Below, in pieces: positions 31,387 through 39,249 of a DNA stretch of 39,249 nt. Every line of letters begins with the position of its first letter. Position 1 is the stretch's first letter. The notes beneath the pieces are model-generated. The model was not told where the DNA came from. It did no database searches and saw nothing but the letters and a program-made list of their open reading frames with translations. The DNA is from Oceanospirillaceae bacterium (GTDB lineage: Bacteria > Pseudomonadota > Gammaproteobacteria > Pseudomonadales > Oceanobacteraceae): positions 1 to 39,249 of the forward strand of contig JACKOM010000017.1 of NCBI GenBank assembly GCA_024234265.1, read 5' to 3'. Made by a program: the position numbers and the translations under genes.

Positions 31387-31405
31387 GAGAATTATTATCA
31401 AATGC
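31387..31405 (-). promoter_or_regulatory. Fur box
   Basis: On the minus strand GCATTTGATAATAATTCTC matches the 19-bp Fur consensus at 13 positions by hand, including the central TGATAAT and the right half ATT.TC. It lies 40 bp upstream of the DUF2061 start and 39 bp past the end of the FAD gene. Confidence 0.65.
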
Positions 31406-31424
31406 AATTGTTTAAATAGCTCCT

Positions 31425-31439
31425 ATAGGTATTGCCTAT
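31425..31439. promoter_or_regulatory. Dyad upstream of the Fur box, unknown binder
   Basis: ATAGG-N5-CCTAT overlaps a perfect 8-bp palindrome CCTATAGG (31422-31429), just before the end of the FAD gene. It may be a second operator of the DUF2061 promoter. The spacing ATAG-N7-CTAT equals one OxyR half-box, but the flanking half is missing. Confidence 0.3.
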
Positions 31440-31443
31440 CAAC

Positions 31444-32715
31444 TCACCAGGCACGGCTGCTGCAGAGCAGGCGGGCCACTGCAAGGGATGCCTCCACGGC
31501 ACCATCGAGCAGGGGGATGCCATCACACAGGTATGAGCCGCTCAGCAAAACCCGCTCCTGTTTGTGCTGGGCGCTGCGTAATCGGCTGCTGGCTTCACGG
31601 CTTTGGCAGGTCACCAGGGGGCGCGTAAAGGTGACGTCAGCCAGGATGTGTTCTTTGGCAACTGGGCGCAGGGGGTTCCATACCTGCAATACAGGTTCGG
31701 CACCGGCGAACTGGCCGATGGCTTTGCTGAGGTCCACGCTGGCCTCGGGCCTTTGCCCGTTGGCCGGTAAAAAATAACTCACCGGGGAAAGCGTGCGGCC
31801 TTTGGGTAAGAGGCGTTTGTCGTTATGCAGCTGCATGCGGGATTCACGTATCGGAATACTGCGCAGCGGCTGTTGCCAGGGGTGTAATTCCGGCAGTAGG
31901 GCGGCAGCTTGATGGGGCTGGGTGGCGATAATCACCCGGTCAAATTCACGCTGGCTGCCATCCTCAAATTCAATGCTGGCTTTGTTGGCTGCCGGTATGA
32001 CCCGCAGAATACGGGCGTGGGTGTGCAAAGCCATGCTGGGTTCAAGCAGGGCTTTTAATACGCCGTCCACACCCTTTGTTGCACGCATTACCCCGTCTGC
32101 CATCACACCGCAGGTCAGGTAACGCAGCAGAATTTCCGCCGGATAGTTGAGCACATCGTCATAATCACAGGTGCACACGGTGGCCATGCTTGGCAGCAGA
32201 ATATTACGCAGGTAAGGGGTGTCGAGTTTTTCACGCAGAATAAAATCTGCAAATGTCATATCGCGCGCAATGGTGTGCAGGTCGGTGCCGTGCAGCACAT
32301 TAAAAAAGCGGCGGTGTTCGAACAGGCGTAACCAGCGATTTTGTTTCAGCCAGTTAATGGGTTTTGGGTAACTCAGATTTTTTTTGCCAAGCCGCGCATT
32401 GCCGTAATGGAAAAACACCTGATTGTGCTGATCGGCAAAAGCTGCGGCATGGTTGGTGATTTCGGTGTCGATCCCCGCTTGCTGATAAAGTTTGAGCAGG
32501 TGGGGGTAATAAGCAGGTGTGAAAACCCGCAGGGGAATATCTACCCGCAGGTTTTTTCCGCCGCTGTTCACATCCAGCGAATAAATGCCCATGCCGGGTT
32601 TTTCAGCGCGTTCAAAGATATGAATATGATGATCTTTGCCCAATAACCAGGCTGCACTTAAACCCGCAATGCCTGTACCGATAATTGCGATCTGTTCACC
32701 TTGCACCACGGCCAT
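31444..32715 (-). CDS. FAD-dependent amine-oxidase-like protein
   Basis: 423 residues. Residues ~9-35 form the dinucleotide-binding fold IAIIGTGIAGLSAAWLLGKDHHIHIFERAEKPGM (GxGxxG and acidic end). Later blocks are FDRVIIATQPHQAAALL and LLSGSYLCDGIPLLDGAVEASLAVARLL, the C-terminal FAD-binding segment. It is of the COG2907 kind, which often accompanies cyclopropane fatty-acid genes, but none is seen here. The ATG at 32715 is directly preceded by AAAAGG with no gap; GTG codons 2 and 3 codons later would have better spacing, so the exact start is uncertain. Confidence 0.8.
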   Translation of the reverse strand: MAVVQGEQIAIIGTGIAGLSAAWLLGKDHHIHIFERAEKPGMGIYSLDVNSGGKNLRVDIPLRVFTPAYYPHLLKLYQQAGIDTEITNHAAAFADQHNQVFFHYGNARLGKKNLSYPKPINWLKQNRWLRLFEHRRFFNVLHGTDLHTIARDMTFADFILREKLDTPYLRNILLPSMATVCTCDYDDVLNYPAEILLRYLTCGVMADGVMRATKGVDGVLKALLEPSMALHTHARILRVIPAANKASIEFEDGSQREFDRVIIATQPHQAAALLPELHPWQQPLRSIPIRESRMQLHNDKRLLPKGRTLSPVSYFLPANGQRPEASVDLSKAIGQFAGAEPVLQVWNPLRPVAKEHILADVTFTRPLVTCQSREASSRLRSAQHKQERVLLSGSYLCDGIPLLDGAVEASLAVARLLCSSRAW

Positions 32716-33010
32716 CCTTTTTATTCAGCGGCTTAACCTGACGGATTGCTGCGCATTTTACGCACTAAAAAATCCCCTGTGTGTGAAATATCTATACTGC
32801 AAAAAACATTTTTCTTACCGCAAATAACACGCCCAGGGTCTTTTGCCTGAAAAACCCTGTGAAGTAATATTCACTCCTGATTGGGATTTTTTCGCATTTA
32901 ATTTCTAGCGGGCGGCAGGCCGCGCGTGATGGTTTGCCCTGCATAGCACGCAGGAAATGTGACATGTTTGTCTGCTATGATTAGCCCTGATTAAGGCCAG
33001 GCCATAACCA
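32716..33010. other. Divergent intergenic region (FAD protein / SulP)
   Basis: 295 bp without an ORF. It holds a CAGGGT / ACCCTG dyad (32834-32839 with 32854-32859) and the extended -10 listed for sulP. Nothing else is recognised. Confidence 0.6.
32973..32981 (+). promoter_or_regulatory. Extended -10 for the SulP gene
   Basis: TG-C-TATGAT, 29 bp before the ATG at 33011; -35 poor. Confidence 0.4.
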
Positions 33011-34756
33011 ATGAAATTGCCAGCAATCTCCTCCGTGATGCCTTTTTTGAAATGGGGCAAAAACTACAACCAGCACAGCCTGTTGCATGATGGCATAGCT
33101 GCGCTGGTGGTTAGTATGCTGCTTATTCCCCAGGCCCTTGCCTATGCCATGCTGGCGGGTTTGCCACCCCAGGTTGGTCTGTATGCCAGTTTGCTGCCTT
33201 TGCTTGCCTATGCCGTGTTTGGTTCGAGCGGGCAGTTATCCGTCGGGCCGTTTGCAATTACCTCCATCATGACGGCCACCGCCCTGGGCAGTTTGTTACT
33301 CACTCTGCAGGATGGCAGTGGCAAGGTGCTGATTGCGGCGGCAACCTTAGCCCTGTTAAGCGGTTTATTTTTAGTGGCCTTTGGGGTGTTCCGTTTAGGT
33401 TTTTTGACGAACTTTATCAGTTTCCCTGTGGTGACAGGTTTTATTGCAGCATCGGCGTTAATTATTGCGTCCAGCCAGCTGGGTAATATCCTTGGTTTGT
33501 CCATTCACAGCGCGCATTTTTTCGATACCTTCGCCCAGGCATTCAACCAGTGGCGACAGATTAATCTGCCGACCCTGTTTTTTTCTGCGGCGCTGATTTT
33601 ATTTTTATTTTTTGTACCGAAATTGATCCGCAGCCTGGCTTGGCGTGCTGGACTTAAACAGGAACAGGCGGAAATACTGAGTAAAATCACCCCAGTGCTG
33701 GCGATTATTTTATCGATCCTGTCCGTGGTGGGGCTGGATTTACAGCATTATGGTATTCATATTCTGGGGGATATTCCGCGGGGCCTGCCGGTATTGGCCT
33801 TGCCCGATTGGCAGCAACTTGATTTCAGTGCGCAGGATTGGAAAGCCCTGATTAACTCGGCCCTGTTACTCAGCATTATTGGTTTTATCAGCTCTTTATC
33901 CGCAGCACAGACCTTTGCCGCTAAACAGCGTCAGCGTATTAATCCCAATCAGGAAGCTATCGCCCTAGGGATTGCCAATATCTCTGCGGGGTGCAGTGGT
34001 GCTTTTCCGGTGTCGGCGAGTTTATCGCGCTCGGCGGTGGCGTTTAATACCGGCGCAAAAACCCCGGCTGCAAGTGCCCTGACTGCCATCAGTGTATTTT
34101 TATGTTGTTTATTTTTAACCCCGGCGTTGTTTTATCTGCCGGTGGTCACCCTGGCGGCGATGATTGTGCTGGCGGTGATTTCCCTGTTTGATTTTGCCGC
34201 GATGAAACGCACCTTCGTTTACAGCCTGAAGGATTTTTCCGCATTGCTGATTACCTTTGCCCTGACCCTGAGTGAAGGTCTGGAGTGGGGCTTAATTGCC
34301 GGTGTGCTGGTGTCTATTGCGCTGCATTTATACCGTTCAAGTTCGCCCCATGTGGCGATTCTCGGGCTGGTGCCTAATACCGAGCATTTTCGCAATATTG
34401 AACGTCATGCGGTGGTGACCGATGAGCGGGTCATTTCCCTGCGTATTGATGCCAGTTTGTATTTTGCCAATGCGCGTTTTCTGGCGGATAAAATTAACGA
34501 AGTGGTGGCCCGTTCACCCAAAGCCAAACATTTAATTTTATTGTGCTCAGCGATTAATGATATCGATGCCAGTGCGGTGGAAAGCCTGATTGCCATTAAC
34601 CAATATCTGAAAGAGGCGGGTATCTGCTTGCATTTATCGGAGGTTAAAGGCCCGGTGATGGACCGCCTGAAACACAGCCAGTTTCTGGATTTATTGACGG
34701 GTAATATTTATTTAAGCCACCACCAGGCGTGGCTGAATGTGCTGGCGCGGCTGTAG
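33011..34756 (+). CDS. SulP-family anion transporter with STAS domain
   Basis: 581 residues. The membrane part (residues ~25-430) has the family blocks HDGIAALVVSMLLIPQALAYAMLAGLPPQVGLYASLLPLLAYAVFGSSGQLSVGPFA, SFPVVTGFIAASALIIASSQ and NISAGCSGAFPVSASLSRSAVAFNTGAKT. The C-terminal STAS domain (~445-575) has VISLRIDASLYFANARFLADKI and IDASAVESL. SulP proteins move sulfate, bicarbonate or other anions across the inner membrane; without a neighbouring clue (no cysteine operon, no carbonic anhydrase) the anion is open. Convergent with glcB. Confidence 0.92.
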   Translation: MKLPAISSVMPFLKWGKNYNQHSLLHDGIAALVVSMLLIPQALAYAMLAGLPPQVGLYASLLPLLAYAVFGSSGQLSVGPFAITSIMTATALGSLLLTLQDGSGKVLIAAATLALLSGLFLVAFGVFRLGFLTNFISFPVVTGFIAASALIIASSQLGNILGLSIHSAHFFDTFAQAFNQWRQINLPTLFFSAALILFLFFVPKLIRSLAWRAGLKQEQAEILSKITPVLAIILSILSVVGLDLQHYGIHILGDIPRGLPVLALPDWQQLDFSAQDWKALINSALLLSIIGFISSLSAAQTFAAKQRQRINPNQEAIALGIANISAGCSGAFPVSASLSRSAVAFNTGAKTPAASALTAISVFLCCLFLTPALFYLPVVTLAAMIVLAVISLFDFAAMKRTFVYSLKDFSALLITFALTLSEGLEWGLIAGVLVSIALHLYRSSSPHVAILGLVPNTEHFRNIERHAVVTDERVISLRIDASLYFANARFLADKINEVVARSPKAKHLILLCSAINDIDASAVESLIAINQYLKEAGICLHLSEVKGPVMDRLKHSQFLDLLTGNIYLSHHQAWLNVLARL

Positions 34757-34795
34757 CAGGTTTAAACGGCTTTTATTTACAGCTGAAAAATACAT

Positions 34796-34828
34796 AAAAA
34801 AATACCCGCACATGGCGGGTATTTTTTA
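34796..34828. terminator. Bidirectional terminator (SulP / glcB)
   Basis: AATACCCGC-ACATG-GCGGGTATT (34801-34809 with 34815-34823) with A-run before and T-run after. Confidence 0.9.
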
Positions 34829-34842
34829 TTCTGCGTCAGTGA

Positions 34843-37020
34843 TTACTGGGCAGCTTTGAACTTCAGGCGGTAAGCGTGTAACAGTGGCTCAGTGTAACCT
34901 GATGGCTGTTCTTTACCTTTGAAGATCAGATCGGCAGAGGCTTTGAAGGCGATGCCATCAAAAGACGGAGCCATGTTTTTGTACAGTGGGTCACCGGCGT
35001 TCTGACCATCTACGATAGCGGCCATACGCTTGAGGGTTTCCATAACCTGGTCAGCGGTGCAGATACCGTGCTCCAGCCAGTTGGTTACGTGCTGGGAAGA
35101 AATACGCAGGGTAGCGCGGTCTTCCATCAGGCCCACGTTGTTGATGTCAGGCACTTTGGAGCAACCAACACCCTGGTCAACCCAACGTACTACGTAACCC
35201 AGCAGACCCTGGCAGTTGTTATCCAGTTCTTTCTGGATCTGTTCTGCGGTCAGGGCTTTAGCGGCTTCTGCAGTCATCAGCGGGATGGTCAGAATGTCGT
35301 CCACTTTGGCGTGTTCGCGTTTTTTCAGCTCTTCCTGAACAGCGAATACGTCTACTTTGTGGTAGTGAATCGCGTGCAGGGTAGCGGCGGTGGGTGATGG
35401 GGTCCAGGCGGTGTTAGCACCGGCTTTTGGATGAACAATTTTCTGTTCCATCATCATGCCCATCTCATCAGGGATAGGCCACATGCCTTTACCGATCTGG
35501 GCGCGACCTTGCAGGCCACATTCCAGGCCCACGTCTACGTTCCAGTTTTCGTAAGCGTTGATCCAGGTCTGAGCTTTCATCACAGACTTAGGTACGAATG
35601 GGCCAGCCAGCATGGAGGTATGGATTTCGTCACCGGTACGGTCCAGGAAGCCTGTGTTGATGAACACAACGCGGTTTTTCGCAGCGCGGATACATTCTTT
35701 CAGGTTCACAGTGGTGCGGCGCTCTTCGTCCATGATACCCACTTTCAGGGTGAACTCAGGCAGACCTAAAGCAGCTTCAACACGGCCGAACAGCTGGTTG
35801 GTGAAAGCCACTTCTTCAGGGCCGTGCATCTTAGGTTTAACGATGTTCACGGAGCCGGTGGTGGAGTTTTTGAAAGGGGAGTTGCCTTTCAGGTCGTGGA
35901 TAGCGATCAGGGAAGTCACCATAGCATCCATGATGCCTTCAGGTACTTCGTTACCGTTTTTGTCGAGGATCGCAGGGTTAGTCATCAGGTGACCAACGTT
36001 ACGCACGAACAGCATGGAACGGCCTTTCACGCTGAATTTTTTACCGTCTACGCCAGTGTATTCACGGTCTGGGTTCATGCGGCGCACGAAGGTTTTACCG
36101 TTTTTGGTGACGGATTCTTCGAGGTTGCCCTGCATCAGGCCTAACCAGTTACCGTAGGCAACTACTTTGTCAGCGGCGTCAACGGCGGCTACTGAGTCTT
36201 CACAGTCCATGATGGTGGTCAGGGCTGATTCCATCAGAATGTCTTTTACGCCGGCAGCGTCGGTCTGGCCGATTGGGCTGGAAGCGTCGATCTGCAGTTC
36301 AAAACGCAGGCCGTTGTTCTGCAGCAGGATACCGGTAGGTGCAGCGGCTTCGCCGGTGAAACCTTTCAGTTTGGACTCATCTTTCAGGCCGGTTTTGGAA
36401 CCGTCTTTCAGGGTCACAACCAGTTTGCCAGCAACGATGGCGTAGTTGGTGCTGTCAGCGTGGGAACCGGCGGCCAGTGGGGCAGCTTCGTTCAGGAAGT
36501 TACGGGCGTAGGCGATAACTTTGTCGCCACGTACTTTGTTGTAACCAGTGCCTTTTTCCGCGCCGCCTTCTTCAGAAATCACGTTGGTGCCGTACAGAGC
36601 ATCGTACAGTGAACCCCAACGGGCGTTGGATGCGTTCAGGGCGAAACGGGCGTTCATCACAGGTACTACCAGCTGTGGGCCGGCCATCTGTGCGATTTCA
36701 GGTTCTACGTTAGCGGTTTCAGCTTTGAAAGCAGGGCCTTCAGGAACCAGGTAACCGATTTCCTGCAGGAAAGCTTTGTATTCAGCAAAGTTGAAAGCCT
36801 GGCCACGACGGGCAGTGTGGAAAGCGTCGATCTTGGCTTGCAGATCATCACGTTTAGCCAGCAGGGCTTTGTTCACAGGGGCGAGATCGTGTACGACTTT
36901 GTCGAATTCAGCCCAGAATTTTTCTGCGGCGATGCCAGTGCCTGGAATCGCTTTGTTGTTTACGAAATCGTACAGCTCTTTAGCAACCTGCAGGCCGCCT
37001 GCTTGAACACGCTCAGTCAT
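34843..37020 (-). CDS. glcB: Malate synthase G
   Basis: 725 residues (E. coli GlcB 723). Condenses glyoxylate and acetyl-CoA to malate in the glyoxylate route, needed for growth on acetate, fatty acids or glycolate. Clear family blocks are VVPVMNARFALNASNARWGSLYDALYGTN, MDCEDSVAAVDAADKV, GRSMLFVRNVGHLMTNPAIL, KPKMHGPEEVAFTNQLF, VGIMDEERRTTVNLKECIRAAKNRVVFINTGFLDRTGDEIHTSM and ATLHAIHYHKVDV. No isocitrate lyase or glycolate genes lie adjacent. Codon choice (mostly CTG, GGT, AAC, few TTA) differs from neighbours rich in TTA/TTG and fits a highly expressed gene. Confidence 0.97.
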   Translation of the reverse strand: MTERVQAGGLQVAKELYDFVNNKAIPGTGIAAEKFWAEFDKVVHDLAPVNKALLAKRDDLQAKIDAFHTARRGQAFNFAEYKAFLQEIGYLVPEGPAFKAETANVEPEIAQMAGPQLVVPVMNARFALNASNARWGSLYDALYGTNVISEEGGAEKGTGYNKVRGDKVIAYARNFLNEAAPLAAGSHADSTNYAIVAGKLVVTLKDGSKTGLKDESKLKGFTGEAAAPTGILLQNNGLRFELQIDASSPIGQTDAAGVKDILMESALTTIMDCEDSVAAVDAADKVVAYGNWLGLMQGNLEESVTKNGKTFVRRMNPDREYTGVDGKKFSVKGRSMLFVRNVGHLMTNPAILDKNGNEVPEGIMDAMVTSLIAIHDLKGNSPFKNSTTGSVNIVKPKMHGPEEVAFTNQLFGRVEAALGLPEFTLKVGIMDEERRTTVNLKECIRAAKNRVVFINTGFLDRTGDEIHTSMLAGPFVPKSVMKAQTWINAYENWNVDVGLECGLQGRAQIGKGMWPIPDEMGMMMEQKIVHPKAGANTAWTPSPTAATLHAIHYHKVDVFAVQEELKKREHAKVDDILTIPLMTAEAAKALTAEQIQKELDNNCQGLLGYVVRWVDQGVGCSKVPDINNVGLMEDRATLRISSQHVTNWLEHGICTADQVMETLKRMAAIVDGQNAGDPLYKNMAPSFDGIAFKASADLIFKGKEQPSGYTEPLLHAYRLKFKAAQ

Positions 37021-37049
37021 TTTTATGCCTCGAGTACTGAAGTAAACGC

Positions 37050-37092
37050 CCCGACCACTTGTCTGTCGGGCAAATTTAGGGGCGCCATTCTA
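37050..37092 (-). promoter_or_regulatory. glcB promoter and leader hairpin
   Basis: A -10-like TAGAAT on the minus strand (37092-37087) lies 67 bp before the ATG; its -35 is weak. The leader would contain a 6-bp stem CCCGAC / GTCGGG (37050-37055 with 37065-37070) without a T-run. Confidence 0.35.
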
Positions 37093-37261
37093 CATGAAGT
37101 CACTGCCTAAATCATGTCTTATAACCAGTTCCTGTGATCGGCCTAAAATCCCTTATTCCGCGTTGCTGTTTGTGCGCCAGACCCGTTGCTAATTTGTCCG
37201 CAAGAGATTGGCGTGCACCCCGCAGGTGCGAAGCGTTGCGCTATGCTGAGATTTTTCCGAT

Positions 37262-37291
37262 AACAGGCCTGTTCATTAGTGTTAACAGGCC
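37262..37291. promoter_or_regulatory. Palindrome plus half-site upstream of the DUF1289 gene
   Basis: Perfect 12-bp palindrome AACAGGCCTGTT (37262-37273) followed 10 bp later by the half AACAGGCC (37284-37291). It ends 14 bp before the ATG at 37306. Probable protein-binding site or RNA stem; binder unknown. Confidence 0.4.
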
Positions 37292-37305
37292 CTAGACTGC
37301 CGGGC

Positions 37306-37569
37306 ATGCAGCAAATTGAACTCTTTCCTGTCCCTAATCCCTGCCGTGGAATTTGCCAGAGCAATGCCAAAGGTTATTGCATGGGCTGCTTTCGCAGCCG
37401 CACTGAACGTTTCAACTGGAACGACATGATGCCTGCGGAAAAAATGCGCGTGATTGAAGTATGTGAGCTGCGCCGCCAGAAGGTTGAAGCCATGCTCGCT
37501 GCCAAACGTCAGGCCACGCAACCTGCCAGTGCAGATCAGCCACCTGCGGATACGGTGGATAACAGCTGA
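37306..37569 (+). CDS. DUF1289 small cysteine-rich protein
   Basis: 87 residues from ATG 37306. NPCRGICQSNAKGYCMGCFRSRTERFNWNDMMPAEKMRVIE has the DUF1289 pattern PC...C......C.GC.R...E...W. Four Cys suggest zinc or Fe-S binding; the function is unknown. The tail beyond residue ~70 is low-complexity (Ala/Pro/Gln). Its Shine-Dalgarno is weak. Confidence 0.8.
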   Translation: MQQIELFPVPNPCRGICQSNAKGYCMGCFRSRTERFNWNDMMPAEKMRVIEVCELRRQKVEAMLAAKRQATQPASADQPPADTVDNS

Positions 37570-37677
37570 GCCGCGCTGGCTTTATTTGCCAATCATAACG
37601 TCGTTTTCGCCATCGTCCCGCCCCGCGGGATTTGTTATATCTGCGGCCATAAAAATAATAACTGGGCAGTGCCTGCG

Positions 37678-39249
37678 ATGCGTGTTGTTGTATTTCTGTG
37701 TTTGTTTTGCCTTTTAGCGGCCTGTGGGGATGAGGGCAAGGCACCTGCGGCTGCAGGTGATGATAATACCCATCTGCCCGGCGGTCCGGTTGACCCGGAT
37801 AATCCTGAGCCGGATCCGATTCCTGAACCCACTCCTGATCCGCAACCAGATCCCGGGCCTGACCCGCAACCTGAAATTCCTGATCCGCAGCAGCCCCCCG
37901 CTGAGCCTGCCAACCCCACATCGGCACAGTTGGAAAGCCAGCTGCGCGGCCTGCTCAGCGCCCAGGGATTTGCCATCACAGAATTAACCCAGCGCCATCT
38001 GCCGGCCATTGAAAATGACGCAGTGGCCCAACTCGGGCGCGAGTTGTTTTTTTCCAAAACTCTGAGTCTGGATAACACTGTGGCCTGTGCCAGTTGCCAT
38101 GATCCGCGCCTCGCCGGGGGGGATGGTTTATCCCAGCCGGTTGGGGTGGGTGCGTTTGATGCTGAGCGCGTAGGGCCGGGGCGCCGCCATGACGGCAATT
38201 TCCATGTGGATCCCAAAGCCGATGGCGGGCCTAACGTGCCGCGTAACAGCCCCACGACGTTTAACATCGCGTTTTATGATTCGTCCCTGTTCTGGGACGG
38301 GCGCATTGAAGCCATTGCCTATAACGGTTTGGGTTATATCCGCGCGGCCACTCTTCAGCCCAATGGGCAGGGGCAGGAAATCCGCACGCCGGACAGTTTT
38401 TTCTTCGGTCCTGACCCTAAAGCCGGCAACAACCTGAGTGAAGCCCAGGCGCGTTTTCCTATGGTATCGCCGGCGGAAATGCGCGGTTTTGGCCATCAGG
38501 GCATTGCCAATAATGATGAAATCCGCGCGGCCATCGTGCAGCGCCTGGCGGATAACAAACTGTGGGAAGCTGCATTTCGCAGTGCATTTAACGACAGCGT
38601 ATCCGTGGCGGCGATTAACGAAGAACGTCTCGCGCGGGCACTGGCGGAATATCAGCGGTCCCAGGTGGCGCTGGATAATGATTTTTTCCGGTATGTGCAG
38701 GGTAACAGCGCGGCGTTAAGTGATGAGCAAAAACAGGGCGCGTTATTATTTTTTAAGACAGTCGCCGAAGGTGGCGCTGCCTGTAATCGTTGCCACAGTT
38801 CTGCCCATTTCAGCGATGAAAGTTTTTATAATCTGTTAGTGCCGCAATTTGGCCGCGGTAAAAATGTGCACCAAGCGGATTTAGGGCGTTATAACCTGTT
38901 TCGTTCGGCGGCTTCATTAAATCAGTTCCGTACCCCTTCGTTATTAAACGTGGCGTTAACTGCGCCGTATTTCCACAGTGGTGCGATCAGCGATTTAAAT
39001 ACAGCGGTTGCCTGGCATCTACAGCCCCGTGAATCATTGCTGGCGTTTGATTTTTTCTTAAATGAGGTGCCCCAGTTTGATGGCCTGGGCATAGCTGTGC
39101 CTTACGCGGATGAAAACCGCAGCGCCATGCTCGCCGCCTTTGATAAACAGCAATTAAATGAAGCCGCCACTGGGAAATTTAATTACCCCGCATTAAGCGC
39201 GACTGATGTGAATGCGATTGCCGCGTTTTTAAATGCCCTGAGTGATCAC
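37678..39249 (+). CDS. Di-heme cytochrome c peroxidase/MauG-like lipoprotein, 3' end outside the window
   Basis: 524 codons, no stop before the window end. The N-terminus is a lipoprotein signal with lipobox LAAC16, so it is lipid-anchored. Residues ~37-78 are a Pro/Asp/Glu repeat linker of the P-D-P / P-E-P kind. Two heme c sites follow: CASCH at 137-141 and CNRCH at 369-373. Other family stretches are NSPTTFNIAFYDSSLFWDGRI, AEMRGFGHQGIANND, and FRTPSLLNVALTAPYFHSGAI with a likely Met/His ligand region. Enzymes of this family reduce H2O2 or, as MauG, oxidise proteins with two hemes. It would sit in the periplasm. A large insertion around residues 155-185 and 220-255 makes it longer than simple CcpA peroxidases (~320-340). 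Confidence 0.88.
   Translation, partial: MRVVVFLCLFCLLAACGDEGKAPAAAGDDNTHLPGGPVDPDNPEPDPIPEPTPDPQPDPGPDPQPEIPDPQQPPAEPANPTSAQLESQLRGLLSAQGFAITELTQRHLPAIENDAVAQLGRELFFSKTLSLDNTVACASCHDPRLAGGDGLSQPVGVGAFDAERVGPGRRHDGNFHVDPKADGGPNVPRNSPTTFNIAFYDSSLFWDGRIEAIAYNGLGYIRAATLQPNGQGQEIRTPDSFFFGPDPKAGNNLSEAQARFPMVSPAEMRGFGHQGIANNDEIRAAIVQRLADNKLWEAAFRSAFNDSVSVAAINEERLARALAEYQRSQVALDNDFFRYVQGNSAALSDEQKQGALLFFKTVAEGGAACNRCHSSAHFSDESFYNLLVPQFGRGKNVHQADLGRYNLFRSAASLNQFRTPSLLNVALTAPYFHSGAISDLNTAVAWHLQPRESLLAFDFFLNEVPQFDGLGIAVPYADENRSAMLAAFDKQQLNEAATGKFNYPALSATDVNAIAAFLNALSDH

Noticed and set aside
31425..31439. OxyR binding site
   Set aside because: Only one ATAG-N7-CTAT half is present; a full tandem site is missing, so it is listed only as a dyad.
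37635..38267. Gly/Ser-rich open frame on the minus strand
   Set aside because: It is the reverse complement of the P/D/E-rich linker of the peroxidase; low-complexity by construction.

Overview
The window is a stretch of ordinary gammaproteobacterial chromosome. The gene content (rlhA, tmcA, arfB, malate synthase G, Hda, DUF2066 and DUF3108 proteins) and two gene orders that recall Pseudomonas (metG / mrp / dcd; DUF3108-purN-purM / DUF2066 ... hda ... wrbA-arsC / yihY ... proS) point to a relative of the Pseudomonadales/Cellvibrionales. The exact genus cannot be fixed from the window. No tRNA, rRNA, CRISPR array, phage or full insertion sequence was found.

Layout. 1-1.1 kb: end of an FtsX-like ABC permease and a secreted FecR-domain protein. 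1.2-5.3 kb (minus): RlhA (23S rRNA hydroxylase) and MetG. 5.3-5.9 kb: intergenic region holding one copy of a 263-bp MITE-like element. 5.9-10.8 kb: Mrp/ApbC Fe-S carrier, an odd hydrolase/membrane/glutaredoxin fusion, TmcA (minus) and Dcd. 10.8-13.3 kb (minus): purM-purN-DUF3108. 13.4-17.6 kb (plus): DUF2066, CDP-alcohol phosphatidyltransferase, AI-2E/PerM permease, a degenerate metallo-beta-lactamase-like protein and Hda. 17.6-22.2 kb: a degenerate exonuclease-like protein, a zinc ribbon protein, arsC-wrbA-DUF2069, YihY, a CBS protein and a truncated globin. 22.3-22.6 kb: the second MITE copy, inverted relative to the first. 22.6-24.9 kb (minus): proS and a lytic transglycosylase. 24.9-27.1 kb (plus): unknown zinc ribbon protein, MFS transporter, TusA-like protein, and a 51-residue protein behind a strong LexA box. 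27.1-29.0 kb: TetR repressor divergent from two glutathione transferases, with two operator copies between them. 29.1-32.7 kb (minus): ArfB, CHASE4-GGDEF diguanylate cyclase, a DUF2061 protein behind a Fur box, and an FAD amine-oxidase-like protein. 33.0-37.0 kb: SulP transporter and malate synthase G, convergent on a shared terminator. 37.3-39.2 kb: DUF1289 protein and a di-heme cytochrome c peroxidase lipoprotein cut by the window end.

Most genes are housekeeping: translation and RNA modification (metG, proS, rlhA, tmcA, arfB), purine and pyrimidine nucleotide supply (purM, purN, dcd), replication control (hda) and sulfur/iron/redox handling (mrp, TusA, wrbA, arsC, GSTs, Grx fusion). The most noteworthy items are: (a) the membrane-anchored alpha/beta-hydrolase-glutaredoxin fusion whose nucleophile elbow has Ala instead of Ser; (b) the LexA-box-controlled 51-residue protein; (c) the pair of inverted 263-bp elements with IS5-like ends and YTAR-like target duplications, one abutting the stop codon of the lytic transglycosylase; (d) the Fur box before the DUF2061 gene; and (e) two apparently degenerate enzymes (exonuclease fold, MBL fold) flanking hda.
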